Positions 19,009 to 28,595 are shown, numbered from the stretch's first letter. The stretch: 64,000 bases of DNA from Pontibacter sp. G13 (GCF_031851795.1 NZ_CP134696.1:5022001-5086000), one strand, 5' to 3'. Numbers and translations are program-made. Notes: generated from the letters alone by a model not told the origin.

Positions 19009-20517
19009 TCAATCTGAATTCGTGATGTCGGACAACTCTAGCCAAGTATTGAGGTCCGGCAATTCATTCGCAGCGAATTCTGGCAGAAAAGACTCCATCC
19101 TCAATTCCGTGAGATCCAGCTTGGAAGCCTTTCGGGGAGCGGTTCTCATTTCCACAAAAGACAGCTCGAAAACCCATTGAGGGAAAACCTGCATGATGGG
19201 CCCTTTTTTGCTGGTTTTGTGATTGTTGAGGTCCCGTTTCCAATCTGCCTCCGAAGCACCGGGCAAGTGTCCAGATGCAGTGCCAATGGCGACATATTTT
19301 TCGCCTTGTTTCATCCCAAACCCGTATTCAGGGAATTCGGCCTTGGGAATTTGACGGCTGTAAAGCAGAACTGCCTTGAGCCGAGATCGTTCAGGCTGCC
19401 AATGAATCATCTGGGGCGTATTGGTCCGCTGGTTGGGAATCAAGGTCCAAACAGGGCGATGTTTTGTTGGAGTTTTGGGCACCTGCAGCTTTGTCGGCAT
19501 TTCGGTCGAAGTAGGCCATTCAACCGAATCGAACAGCTTGATTCTTTCGATCCATTCGTCCGAAAGGGGCTGATGATCCCATTTCGCTATATCCAACAGG
19601 ATCAATTGGATGGATGCAGATTTGGAGGATTTTCGATCGCTTTCCAGCCATTTCTGCAAAGTCTCGGGACGCTCTGCCGGAGAATGAAGCCAGCCGAATA
19701 AGACTCCTGCATCCGGCAGCCCTTCCAATGGCCACTCAATATGCGGCAATTTGTGCCTGCATGGGGTTTCCTGCGGCATCCAAATTTCCCAATCATTCCC
19801 CTGCCAAGAAATCTGAACCAGCATCCCTGCGGGAAGGGAAAGGCAGACGGATTGACCCAAAAGTTCCGGCGTCTCTTCTCCCGGTATTGTCACCTCCTCC
19901 GGAAATGCGATCGGTGCAAGGGCGTGATGGGATGGGAGAGCAGGATTGGGATTGCTCAGGAAGAATGCCTCAAACGGATCGAATCCTTGAACGAGTAACC
20001 GATGCAACTCAGACTCGGGCATGTTGCGGTCTTGTGCCAATGCCTTGACGACATGCTTGGTGCGGACCGGAGATCGATAGGCACCCGTCAACCATTTGTT
20101 GATCATGATGCGGGTGTCCGATTCGCAGCGATCCCACATCTTCCGAGCAAATGCTTCAATTTCCTCTGGATTTCGCTTGTCCAACTCCTGATATTCTTCG
20201 AAGAATTCCTTGAGGGACGGATATTGCGGGGTGTCAGGCTCCGGAATCAATCTCCCCACCGCTTCTCCTGCATCGCCCGATTCCTCGATACAGCGATTGA
20301 CGAGCCAATCGGGAAATTGGGTGTGCGCTGCTGCCCACGGGATGAGCTGATCTTTCTTGATGAGCTTTTTGGGTTTCCACTGATTGAGCAGCGCGATGAA
20401 AAAGGGTTCGTCTGCTTCGGAGATTTGGGCGAGGCCATCTCGGATGTATTGAATGCGAAGGGACGCACTGTCCGTTTCCGCGAGTTTCAGGCAAGTTTCT
20501 ACAAATAGATCCAGCAT
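19009..20517 (-). CDS. Ligase-like protein of the ATP-dependent DNA ligase/exonuclease locus, catalytic residues lost
   Basis: This 502-residue protein lies 6 bp downstream of the ligase-associated exonuclease gene, where the partner ATP-dependent ligase normally sits. Its N-terminal half follows that ligase family (helical domain, then NKWLTGAYRSPVRTKHVVKALAQ and FDPFEAFF). In the adenylation domain the nucleotide-binding motifs are degenerate. Where the lysine motif (KWDG) is expected the sequence reads LVQISWQGNDWEIW; the DGE motif becomes GVLFGW; the EGLMLK motif is missing; and KWK near the domain end becomes IHWQPER. The C-terminal OB-like part is recognisable (LKAVLLYSRQ, WVFELSFVEM). 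It is probably inactive as a ligase but may retain DNA or partner binding. The reading frame is intact and long, so it is not obviously a decaying pseudogene. Confidence 0.75.
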   Translation of the reverse strand: MLDLFVETCLKLAETDSASLRIQYIRDGLAQISEADEPFFIALLNQWKPKKLIKKDQLIPWAAAHTQFPDWLVNRCIEESGDAGEAVGRLIPEPDTPQYPSLKEFFEEYQELDKRNPEEIEAFARKMWDRCESDTRIMINKWLTGAYRSPVRTKHVVKALAQDRNMPESELHRLLVQGFDPFEAFFLSNPNPALPSHHALAPIAFPEEVTIPGEETPELLGQSVCLSLPAGMLVQISWQGNDWEIWMPQETPCRHKLPHIEWPLEGLPDAGVLFGWLHSPAERPETLQKWLESDRKSSKSASIQLILLDIAKWDHQPLSDEWIERIKLFDSVEWPTSTEMPTKLQVPKTPTKHRPVWTLIPNQRTNTPQMIHWQPERSRLKAVLLYSRQIPKAEFPEYGFGMKQGEKYVAIGTASGHLPGASEADWKRDLNNHKTSKKGPIMQVFPQWVFELSFVEMRTAPRKASKLDLTELRMESFLPEFAANELPDLNTWLELSDITNSD

Positions 20518-20523
20518 CTCAGC

Positions 20524-21525
20524 TCAATATTCGGTGGAAAAGGAGGCGATACCCTTCGACCGCAACCATCGGGTGAAGTCTGGCGCATAGCCGTGTTCGG
20601 TGTAGACGACCTCGGCGCCAGATTCCTGCACCGCCCAATTGAGGCCCGGCCAGTCCGCATGATCCGAGATCACAAATCCCCGATCCGCGCCAAATCTGCT
20701 TTTCCGGCGACCATGCGCCATCCAGCCAGAAGCCATTCCCACTTGACACGGGCGAAGGATCTGCATCAACGGGCCTTTCAGTACTTGAGGCGGGGCGATG
20801 ACGAGGGCGCTACGCAGATCCGATTGCTTGACTGAAGAATCGAGAAGCTTGGCGGATTTGAGCGGATAGCCCATCTCGCGGATGACTTGATTGGTGGATT
20901 CCACTTCCTCCCCGCAGTAAAGCGGGCCAATGGAAGCATCAGCCATGTGAAGGAGGCGTTGGGATTTGCCGAGGGAATATCCCAACAGAATCGAGGTGAT
21001 GCCATTCTCGGCATTTTCCCGCCACCAGTCGTTGAGTTCATTCGTCAGCAATTGAGGATCGCGCCATTGGAACATGGGCAATCCAAAGGTAGTCTCCGTG
21101 ATAAACACCCGGCATTTCACCGGCTCGAACGCTGGAATGAGCCCGTCATCCTGCACCTTGTAATCTCCGGAAACCACCCAGACATCGCCATCGCATTCGA
21201 CGCGAACCTGCGCACTCCCCGCCACATGACCTGCCGGATGAAAACTGAATGTCACGCCACGGATATTGACGGATTCGCCATAGGCCGCGCCTTGGGTCTG
21301 GATGTTGTGGCCGAGCCGATGCCGGAGAATCGGAATGGTATCGTGATGGGCAAAGTAGCCGCCAACACCCGGCGTCGCATGGTCCATGTGGGCATGGGTG
21401 ATGACCGCTCGCTGGACTTTGGCCGAAGGATCGATGTAGACATCGGCCTTGGGACAGTACCAACCAATCCGGGTTTGGACCAGTAGCGAATCTGGGGCTA
21501 GGTGAGGGGGAGAAATCTGGGACAA
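20524..21525 (-). CDS. Ligase-associated DNA exonuclease (metallo-beta-lactamase/beta-CASP-like)
   Basis: The 333-residue protein carries the metallo-beta-lactamase metal motif THAHMDH (motif 2), a downstream PAGHVAGSAQV histidine and SGDYK aspartate. These match the exonuclease that accompanies a Lhr-type helicase and an ATP-dependent ligase in bacterial DNA-repair clusters. It should degrade DNA with metal ions. The helicase and phosphoesterase of the usual four-gene locus are not in this window. It is the first gene of a pair with the degenerate ligase. Confidence 0.88.
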   Translation of the reverse strand: MSQISPPHLAPDSLLVQTRIGWYCPKADVYIDPSAKVQRAVITHAHMDHATPGVGGYFAHHDTIPILRHRLGHNIQTQGAAYGESVNIRGVTFSFHPAGHVAGSAQVRVECDGDVWVVSGDYKVQDDGLIPAFEPVKCRVFITETTFGLPMFQWRDPQLLTNELNDWWRENAENGITSILLGYSLGKSQRLLHMADASIGPLYCGEEVESTNQVIREMGYPLKSAKLLDSSVKQSDLRSALVIAPPQVLKGPLMQILRPCQVGMASGWMAHGRRKSRFGADRGFVISDHADWPGLNWAVQESGAEVVYTEHGYAPDFTRWLRSKGIASFSTEY

Positions 21526-21626
21526 ATGATCAAGCTATTAACGAATCCTTAACGCTGCGGGGCTTCCGAGAAACTACGGGAAAAGATATTTTTGCTCCGC
21601 TTGAGAATCGAAATCTAGCAGAAATC

Positions 21627-22622
21627 ATGACCGAAGCAACAGATATCAAGGCGCTGAACGAACAAATTCAGGAAAAGAGCGCGTTCGTCGACCTGCTCAC
21701 ACGGGAAGTCAGAAAGGCCATCGTCGGCCAGCAATACATGGTGGAACGGCTGTTGCTCGGCTTGCTTTCCGGCGGCCATATCCTCCTTGAAGGGGTGCCC
21801 GGCCTCGCCAAGACCTTGGCCATCAAGACGCTGTCCAAGGCCCTGGACGGCCACTTCAGCCGGATTCAGTTTACGCCGGACTTGCTCCCCGCCGATGTAG
21901 TGGGTACCATGATCTACAACCCCAAGACCATGGAGTTTTCCGTGAAAAAGGGGCCGGTATTCGCCAACTTTGTCCTCGCGGATGAGATCAACCGTTCTCC
22001 CGCCAAGGTACAATCCGCCCTCTTGGAGGCGATGCAGGAGAAGCAGGTGACCATCGGGGAAAACACCTTCCATATCGAGCGTCCATTCCTCGTGCTTGCC
22101 ACGCAAAACCCGCTGGAACAGGAAGGAACCTACCCGCTGCCGGAAGCCCAGGTGGACCGTTTCATGCTGAAATGCGTGATCTCCTACCCGACGCTGGAAG
22201 ACGAGCGACTGATCATTCGCCAGAATGTCAATCCGCAGCCGACCACCATCAACCCGGTAGTGGGACTCGACACCATCATGGATGCCCGCAAGGCCGTGCA
22301 ATCCGTCTACATGGATGAAAAGATCGAGCAGTACATCCTCGACATCGTGTTCGCCACACGGAATCCCGAGAACTACAAACTCGCCAAGCTCAAGCCATTG
22401 ATCAGCTATGGAGGGTCTCCCCGTGCGTCCATCGCATTGGCACTGGCATCCAAAGCCTACGCCTTCCTGAAGCGTCGCGGCTACGTGATCCCCGAGGATG
22501 TGCGCGCCATCTGCGAAGATGTGATGCGCCACCGCGTCGGCATCACCTACGAAGCCGAAGCCGAAAACATCACCTCCGAAATGATCATCGCCGATATCCT
22601 CGACCATGTCGAGGTACCCTAG
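21627..22622 (+). CDS. MoxR family AAA+ ATPase
   Basis: The 331-residue ATPase has Walker A in GGHILLEGVPGLAKTLAIK (about 48-66), Walker B FVLADEINRSPAK, sensor 1 in VLATQNPLEQEGTYPLPEAQ and the C-terminal lid (SPRASIALALASKAYA). MoxR proteins act as chaperones for assembling metal enzymes or VWA-domain membrane complexes. The usual DUF58 and VWA partners are absent: the gene ends at a terminator after 30 bp. Confidence 0.95.
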   Translation: MTEATDIKALNEQIQEKSAFVDLLTREVRKAIVGQQYMVERLLLGLLSGGHILLEGVPGLAKTLAIKTLSKALDGHFSRIQFTPDLLPADVVGTMIYNPKTMEFSVKKGPVFANFVLADEINRSPAKVQSALLEAMQEKQVTIGENTFHIERPFLVLATQNPLEQEGTYPLPEAQVDRFMLKCVISYPTLEDERLIIRQNVNPQPTTINPVVGLDTIMDARKAVQSVYMDEKIEQYILDIVFATRNPENYKLAKLKPLISYGGSPRASIALALASKAYAFLKRRGYVIPEDVRAICEDVMRHRVGITYEAEAENITSEMIIADILDHVEVP

Positions 22623-22652
22623 CGGTCCCTTTCGCGAGCGACTAAGAAATTG

Positions 22653-22690
22653 AAAAATCCCCGTAGCTGTGTAGCTGCGGGGATTTTTTT
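22653..22690 (+). terminator. Terminator of the MoxR gene
   Basis: aatccccg-t-agct / agct-g-cggggatt stem around GTGT, followed by TTTTTTT. Confidence 0.85.
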
Positions 22691-22726
22691 GTGTGGGGGG
22701 GCATGTCAATGTCAGGGATTAGTCAT

Positions 22727-22986
22727 GTCAGGGATTGAAATCCCTGCTTGTGATGTGTCGTCCCTACAGGACTTGGATGGTCTTGTTCTTTTCGATTTTT
22801 TATCAGGTCATTTCGGCTTGCCATCCGCTGAGGCTTGTGGGTTGGGGATTGTCAATGTCAGGGATTGAAATCCCTGCTTGTGATGTGTCGTCCCTACAGG
22901 ACTTGGATGGTCTTTTTCTCTTCGATTTTTTATCGCGTCATTCCAGCCTGCCATCCGCCGAGGCTTGCGTGTCGGGGGCAGAGGTG
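22727..22986 (+). repeat. Two tandem 130-bp repeats with a REP-like head, left side of the nSTAND/LRR cassette
   Basis: Copies start at 22727 and 22857. Each opens with a ~50-bp head containing the palindrome cagggatt-ga-aatccctg and the small stem GTCC-CTACA-GGAC. The same head occurs at 30186 and 30348, on the far side of the three-gene cassette, in the same orientation. A short partial copy (gtcagggatt) precedes both groups. The gap 22623-23013 holds only these repeats and the MoxR terminator. Confidence 0.8.
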
Positions 22987-23013
22987 GAATCTCCCCGGCG
23001 CTTGTATCAATCG

Positions 23014-26000
23014 CTATCGCTCTGCCCCCTCTACCTCTGGCCCCAAGTACGGCCCTTCCCCCCTCAAATAGGCGATGATCCTCTCCATCTCCGGGCGATG
23101 CTCGTCTGGGATGATGCCGAAGCGCTCGAAAATAAGAAAATCCATCAAGGACTCTTTTCTTGTGCCAGCTTTTTTCGATTTTCGATATTCCTGCCACGCG
23201 CCGTGATAGTTCCCTTGGATGAGAAATACGGGTGCTTTCAACCAATAAGTCAAGGGTGAAAGCACCGAATTTGGTTCCAAATATGAAATGATGGAATCTG
23301 CAACTTCTATTTTTCCAGATAGCAAGCTTTGGTAGCCAGCCATTATAAGGTAGTTTGATTTTTCTACGGAATCGATCAATTGTAATGCCTCATCTAGATA
23401 GTGGTTCGACATGATCGCTGCGAATTTTTGAAGGGAATCTTTGTTTGATGTATTTATCAAGAGCTTTTCCATAGAATCAATGGATGCCAATAAGGATTCA
23501 GTATTGCTAAACATGGAATAAAATGGGCCTTTTGTGAGGTAGATTGAGTTTAACTTAACAGCGTCAAAATGTGAATTATCAGCATACAAATTACCTGAGA
23601 TGTAAAGTGTATCAATTTTGCTGAAATTTTCGAGTATGCTAGAAAAATCCTTTATGGGATTACCCCATAGAAAAAGATTAGATAAATGACCTAGGTTGTT
23701 TAGCTCTTTTGGGATCGTGGGTAATTTATTCATGCTGAGATCCAAGCTAGAGAGTTGCGGCAAATTCCAAATTGATTCAGATAGTGAGGTCAGTTGATTA
23801 CCACTCAAGTCTAGCTTGGATAAGTTTGTTAACCTTCCAATCTCATCAAGTTGAGATCGGATATTGTTGCGAGCAAGAACGAGTTTAGTCAAATTCTGGA
23901 GATTCCCGATTTCTTTTGGTAAAGTGGTCAACCTATTTCCTCCTAGTTCTAGCTTACCAAGCCTCTGTAGGCTTCCAACCTCTGATGGAAGGAATTGAAG
24001 TCTGTTTCCGGATAAGTACAGTTCTTCCAGTTTGTGTAGATTTCCTATTTCAAATGGAATCGAATCAAGTAGGTTTCCCCATAGGTAAAGTGCTTTAAGT
24101 TCTTTGAGATCTCCGATTTGAGGGGAAATTGTTTGAAACCTATTTCCTCCCACGGAAAACATTTCAACTTTCTGTAAATCCCAAATGCTTGATGGTAGTT
24201 CTGATAAATTATTCCCTTGAACATATAATATTCTTAGGTTCTGGAGATTTCCGGTACTTGGGGGCAGTTGAATTAGGTGATTTCCCCCAAGGTAGAGCCC
24301 GGTGAGGTTTGTGAGGTTTCCGATCTCCGGGGGGAGGGTCCCGAGGCCGTTTCCTTCAAGGTCGAGCACTGTGAGGTTTTGTAGGTTTCCGATCTCATTG
24401 GGAAGTGTCCCTAGGCCGTTATTGCGAAGGTCGAGTTCAGAGAGGTTTTGGAGTTTCCAGATCTCCGGGGGGAGTGTCCCTATGCCGTTATTCCCAAGGA
24501 AAAGCGTTGTGAGGTTTTGTAGGTTTCCGATCTCGTTGGGAAGTGTCCCGAGGCCGTTATTGCGAAGGTCGAGTTCAGAGAGGTTTTGGAGTTTCCAGAT
24601 CTCCGGGGGGAGTGTCCCTATGCCGTTATTCCCAAGGAAAAGCGTTGTGAGGTTTTGTAGGTTTCCGATCTCGTTGGGAAGTGTCCCTATGCCGTTATTC
24701 CCAAGGAAAAGCGTTGTGAGGTTTTGTAGGTTTCCGATCTCATTGGGAAGTGTCCCGAGGCCGTTATCGGAAAGGTAGAGCCCGGTGAGTTTTGTGAGGT
24801 TTCCGATCTCCGGGGGGAGGGTCCCGAGGCCGTTTTCTTCAAGGTCGAGCACTGTGAGTTTTGTGAGGTTTCCGATCTCCGGGGGGAGGGTCCCGAGGCC
24901 GTTTCTGGAAAGGTCGAGCACTGTGAGGTTTGTGAGGTTTCCGATCTCTGGGGGGAGGGTCCCGAGGCCGTTATTGCGAAGGTCGAGTTCTGAGAGGTTT
25001 TGGAGTTTCCAGATCTCTGGGGGAAGTGTCCCTAGGCCGTTATTGCGAAGGTCGAGTTCTGAGAGGTTTTGGAGTTTCCAGATCTCCGGGGGGAGGGTCC
25101 CTATGCCGTTATTCCCAAGGAAAAGCGTTGTGAGGTTTTGTAGGTTTCCGATCTCTGGGGGGAGTGTCCCGAGGCCGTTATTGCGAAGGTCGAGTTCAGA
25201 GAGGTTTTGGAGTTTCCAGATCTCCGGGGGGAGGGTCCCTATGCCGTTATTCCCAAGGAAAAGCGTTGTGAGGTTTTGTAGGTTTCCGATCTCCGGGGGG
25301 AGGGTCCCGAGGCCGTTTCCTTCAAGGCCGAGCCCGGTGAGGTTTGTGAGGTTTCCGATCTCTGGGGGGAGTGTCCCTAGGCCGTTATTGCGAAGGCCGA
25401 GCCCGGTGAGTTTTGTGAGGTTTCCGATCTCCGGGGGGAGGGTCCCGAGGCCGTTTCCTTCAAGGTCGAGCACTGTGAGGTTCTGTAGGTTACCGATCTC
25501 CGGGGGGAGGGTCCCGAGGCCGTTTCCTTCAAGGTCGAGTTCTGAGAGGTTTTGGAGGTTTCCGATCTCTGGGGGGAGGGTCCCGAGGCCGTTTCCGGAA
25601 AGGTAGAGCGCGGTGAGTTTTGTGAGGTTTCCGATCTCCGGGGGGAGGGTCCCTAGGCCGTTATTGCGAAGGCCGAGCCCGGTGAGTTTTGTGAGGTTTC
25701 CGATCTCCGGGGGGAGGGTCCCGAGGCCGTTTCCGGAAAGGTAGAGCGCGGTGAGTTTTGTGAGGTTTCCGATCTCCGGGGGGAGGGTCCCTAGGCCGTT
25801 TCCTTCAAGGTCGAGCACTGTGAGGTTTTGGAGGTTACCGATCTCCGGGGGGAGGGTCCCTAGGCCGTTATTGCGAAGGCCGAGCACTGTGAGGTTTTGG
25901 AGGTTACCGATCTCTGGGGGGAGGGTCCCGAGGCCGTTATTGCGAAGGTCGAGTTCTGAGAGGTTTTGGAGGTTACCGATCTCTGGGGGGAGGGTCCCGA

Positions 26001-26853
26001 GGCCGTTTCCGGAAAGGTTGAGCGTCAATAGGCTGGTGAGACAACCCTTGCAAATAGAGAAGTTCGCCAGTTGATTCCTATTCAACAATAACACTTTCAA
26101 TTGATTCTGTGTGAAAATCGTATCTGGAAGCTCGGTAAGCCCTCGGTTTCGCAAGTCCAAGGCTGTTATATCCGGCCCCAAATCTGCTACCTCATACGCC
26201 ACACGATATTCAACCCCTTCGGTATCTATCAGATATTTGATCTGATTCCGTTCAACTTTCGCAAACCCATCTTCAAATTGTTCCGCTCGGTCATATTGGT
26301 AGGCAATTACCTGATCTCCCAGTTGGTTGATGAAGCCATATTTTTTTCTCCCCCAAACTTGTTTCAATGCCAACGCCAATTCCCCCTCATAAAAATAAAA
26401 TGCATCGATCAGCTTCTGATTCTGGGAGATGGTGGAGTCGCTTATGCGCTGAGCTGCTAGGAGTTCAGCGAGGGTACTATCTGACTTTTGCTGCTCTAGC
26501 TGTAGATCTGTCAAGGCTTGCTGCGTGAGTGTCTGCTGGGTCTCCAGTGCTTGAAGGGTGGCCTTTAGCTCGCGAGTCGTAGCTTGGGCCTGCCTGCGCT
26601 CCTCTTGGATGCCTTCGATACTCTGTTGGACCCCTGCATCAGCCGCTGATTGGTCGCTTTGGCAGATATCTGCCGCTACTTGGGCTGCTTGGTATTTGAT
26701 GAGGGCTTGGTCGTAGTTTTTCGCCTGAAAAAAGGCATCGGCTTGCTGGAGGTACTGATCATAGTCAGGACAGGGCTGTGCCAAGATCCTCAGTGGCATG
26801 ATCCAGGCAAGGATCAGCATACTCAAACGGGCAAGTGTCAGAAGGGTGGGCAT
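23014..26853 (-). CDS. Exported giant leucine-rich repeat protein with WG-like repeat and coiled coil
   Basis: The 1279-residue protein has a signal peptide (about 1-25), a TPR-like helical pair (28-60), a Gln-rich coiled coil (about 75-150), a WG-like repeat (GFINQLGDQVIAYQYDRAEQ, about 170-215), then about 35 leucine-rich repeats of 23 residues (about 228-1075) and a helical C-terminus. Roughly 25 repeats are near-identical: consensus LxxNGLGTLPPEIGNLxxL with variable LSGN/LRNN/LEGN/LGNN positions. The array should form one long solenoid outside the cytoplasm, typical of ligand or protein binding. It overlaps the nSTAND gene by 16 bp and is last in a three-gene unit, so the two are very likely translationally coupled. 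Frames on the opposite strand are reverse images of the repeat. Confidence 0.93.
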   Translation of the reverse strand: MPTLLTLARLSMLILAWIMPLRILAQPCPDYDQYLQQADAFFQAKNYDQALIKYQAAQVAADICQSDQSAADAGVQQSIEGIQEERRQAQATTRELKATLQALETQQTLTQQALTDLQLEQQKSDSTLAELLAAQRISDSTISQNQKLIDAFYFYEGELALALKQVWGRKKYGFINQLGDQVIAYQYDRAEQFEDGFAKVERNQIKYLIDTEGVEYRVAYEVADLGPDITALDLRNRGLTELPDTIFTQNQLKVLLLNRNQLANFSICKGCLTSLLTLNLSGNGLGTLPPEIGNLQNLSELDLRNNGLGTLPPEIGNLQNLTVLGLRNNGLGTLPPEIGNLQNLTVLDLEGNGLGTLPPEIGNLTKLTALYLSGNGLGTLPPEIGNLTKLTGLGLRNNGLGTLPPEIGNLTKLTALYLSGNGLGTLPPEIGNLQNLSELDLEGNGLGTLPPEIGNLQNLTVLDLEGNGLGTLPPEIGNLTKLTGLGLRNNGLGTLPPEIGNLTNLTGLGLEGNGLGTLPPEIGNLQNLTTLFLGNNGIGTLPPEIWKLQNLSELDLRNNGLGTLPPEIGNLQNLTTLFLGNNGIGTLPPEIWKLQNLSELDLRNNGLGTLPPEIWKLQNLSELDLRNNGLGTLPPEIGNLTNLTVLDLSRNGLGTLPPEIGNLTKLTVLDLEENGLGTLPPEIGNLTKLTGLYLSDNGLGTLPNEIGNLQNLTTLFLGNNGIGTLPNEIGNLQNLTTLFLGNNGIGTLPPEIWKLQNLSELDLRNNGLGTLPNEIGNLQNLTTLFLGNNGIGTLPPEIWKLQNLSELDLRNNGLGTLPNEIGNLQNLTVLDLEGNGLGTLPPEIGNLTNLTGLYLGGNHLIQLPPSTGNLQNLRILYVQGNNLSELPSSIWDLQKVEMFSVGGNRFQTISPQIGDLKELKALYLWGNLLDSIPFEIGNLHKLEELYLSGNRLQFLPSEVGSLQRLGKLELGGNRLTTLPKEIGNLQNLTKLVLARNNIRSQLDEIGRLTNLSKLDLSGNQLTSLSESIWNLPQLSSLDLSMNKLPTIPKELNNLGHLSNLFLWGNPIKDFSSILENFSKIDTLYISGNLYADNSHFDAVKLNSIYLTKGPFYSMFSNTESLLASIDSMEKLLINTSNKDSLQKFAAIMSNHYLDEALQLIDSVEKSNYLIMAGYQSLLSGKIEVADSIISYLEPNSVLSPLTYWLKAPVFLIQGNYHGAWQEYRKSKKAGTRKESLMDFLIFERFGIIPDEHRPEMERIIAYLRGEGPYLGPEVEGAER
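24300..26025 (-). repeat. Array of about 25 near-identical 69-bp LRR-coding modules
   Basis: Each 69-bp module codes one LRR and shares almost all silent sites with its neighbours. Modules fall into a few types that recur in mixed order, such as FLGNNGIGTLPPEIWKLQNL followed by DLRNNGLGTLP, which appears several times. Repeats on the 3' side of the gene (23.7-24.25 kb) are far more diverged. This pattern indicates recent amplification and recombination limited to the central array. Confidence 0.85.
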
Positions 26854-28595
26854 GATAGTTCTTCGATTCGGGCTTGAATGTCTTGATAGAGGAGGGTCTT
26901 ATCATAGTGCTGCAGCGTGTCCTGCGCGATCCGGTATACTTCACAGGCTTTTTCCAATTCGCCGAGGTCTGCATATCGTTTGGCATTGTTGGCGAGGGAT
27001 CTTCCAGCGGCTAGCTTTTCGGACAGGATACGCTTCTTCAACTCATCTTCCGCGTGATCTTTCGCATCTTCCGATTCATGGTAATAATTAAAGGCCACTC
27101 CCGCCACGATCACCGCCACGATGGAGACCAAGCTCGCCAAGCCCGTCAGTCTGCGCGCTCGGGTGGCGTTGGATTCGGCCTTTTTTCGGAGGTCACGCTC
27201 TCGATCTGCTTGCGCTTGAAGTGCTTTCGCCTTCTTTTGGGCCTCCTGCTGTATATCCTGCTGTATGGCCTGCCGGCTATCTTCCAAAAGCTTCTCTAAC
27301 TCCTTCGGTACTGTTTTCACCTCGGCAAATCCTCTGATTCGGTCGATTTCGGGCTGGGATAGCAAGATTTGGTTGTTTTCAGCCAATGCATCGAGATACA
27401 CCTGATACACCGATTGGGCCTTCCGCCTCAATTCCATCTCAGAAGTTCGGCTCTCGCCAATTACCTTGGCCAAGGTGTCGTGGGAGATTTCATGCCGTGC
27501 TTCATTGCCGAACCGGATGGGCCGGAGGATCTTTCGCTGTACAAATGCTTGTAGCAAGGACCGGAGTTTTCGCTGAGGGGGTTGTTCGAGGTCATTGGCA
27601 GAAAAATGCGCCTGAATGCCCGCCAAGGATTGTTGGACCTTGGTATCCTGCTCGGTGATCATGGACACGAGCACCTCTAGGGGGATGTCCTTGGAGTAGG
27701 TAGGGGCTAGCTCCGCTAGTTGGGTTTCCAAGAATGATTTGAGGATGCCGGGGAGATCATCCTGTTTATTCAAAAGGCTCGGGGAGAGGAGGATAGCATC
27801 ACCGGGTTGGGCTCGTCGGTCGATGGCTCGTTGCCAAAGCAGGTTTAGATACACCTGTATGTGGGTCAGTTCAATCTGCTGATGGTGTTCATCGACATTG
27901 TTGGTGGTGATTTGGTGGACCATTTCATCCACGTCCGCTACCTGAAAAGTATCCTGAAATCCGGGATGCATGAGGGTTTTGCGAATGACCCCTTGTACAT
28001 CCTTTATCCGCATTTTTTCCAGCCGAAATCGATGATCGAAAATGTGTGGGCAATAGCGCTCAAAGCCGCTCAGGTGCCCGATAAATTCCTCCCGCATGAT
28101 CAGGATGACTTTGCAGGGAAGTCGCTCACGAACCAATTGATCCAGCAGCTTGAAAAATATGACCTTTTCAGTGTGCGAACCCGAGATAAGAAGCTCTTCA
28201 AATTGGTCAAAGAGCAAATAGATGGGCTTGTACTCATATTCGTAGATCCGGTTGATGAGTGCGCGAAACGGAGGATGTTGATCGAAAGGCAGATTTTCCA
28301 GATCTGGAATCTCGAGGGGCTGTTCGGCGTGTTTATTGAGGGTCCGATAGACGGATTCGATGATGTTTACTCCCCTCCGGATTGAAATGGCGTACCAGTC
28401 GGTGATAGAAAATTGGTTCCGCAACCCACAATTGATCAGGCTGGTTTTTCCCGCTCCCGACGGACCGAATACCAACAGATGTTTGACGCCTTGGATCGTT
28501 TGGAAGAGATCTCGGGTCTCTTTTTTGCGACCGAAGAAGATGTCGACATCCTGCTTCCCATAGGCGTCTAGGAACTTGAAAGGCGAATTATCCAT
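26838..28595 (-). CDS. nSTAND-type P-loop NTPase with a C-terminal membrane helix
   Basis: The 585-residue protein begins NSPFKFLDAYGKQD and then FFGRKKETRDL, the entry to a STAND-like NTPase. Walker A is GPSGAGKT (44-51) and Walker B YLLFDQFEELL (D130), followed by an arginine-bearing strand LIMREEFIGHL; a winged-helix-like region follows with EISHDTLAKVIGE. A charged coiled coil (about 415-480) leads to a single transmembrane helix (about 483-502), then a helical C-terminus with TPR-like features (NAKRYADLGELEKACEVY). STAND NTPases are signalling switches that oligomerise on ligand sensing. No nuclease, TIR or protease effector is seen. It overlaps the upstream gene by 8 bp and the LRR gene by 16 bp. 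Confidence 0.88.
   Translation of the reverse strand: MDNSPFKFLDAYGKQDVDIFFGRKKETRDLFQTIQGVKHLLVFGPSGAGKTSLINCGLRNQFSITDWYAISIRRGVNIIESVYRTLNKHAEQPLEIPDLENLPFDQHPPFRALINRIYEYEYKPIYLLFDQFEELLISGSHTEKVIFFKLLDQLVRERLPCKVILIMREEFIGHLSGFERYCPHIFDHRFRLEKMRIKDVQGVIRKTLMHPGFQDTFQVADVDEMVHQITTNNVDEHHQQIELTHIQVYLNLLWQRAIDRRAQPGDAILLSPSLLNKQDDLPGILKSFLETQLAELAPTYSKDIPLEVLVSMITEQDTKVQQSLAGIQAHFSANDLEQPPQRKLRSLLQAFVQRKILRPIRFGNEARHEISHDTLAKVIGESRTSEMELRRKAQSVYQVYLDALAENNQILLSQPEIDRIRGFAEVKTVPKELEKLLEDSRQAIQQDIQQEAQKKAKALQAQADRERDLRKKAESNATRARRLTGLASLVSIVAVIVAGVAFNYYHESEDAKDHAEDELKKRILSEKLAAGRSLANNAKRYADLGELEKACEVYRIAQDTLQHYDKTLLYQDIQARIEELSCPPF

Noticed and set aside
24302-26074. Long plus-strand reading frames opposite the LRR gene
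   Set aside because: They are reverse images of the 69-bp modules, giving low-complexity FRFPISGGRVPRP repeats.
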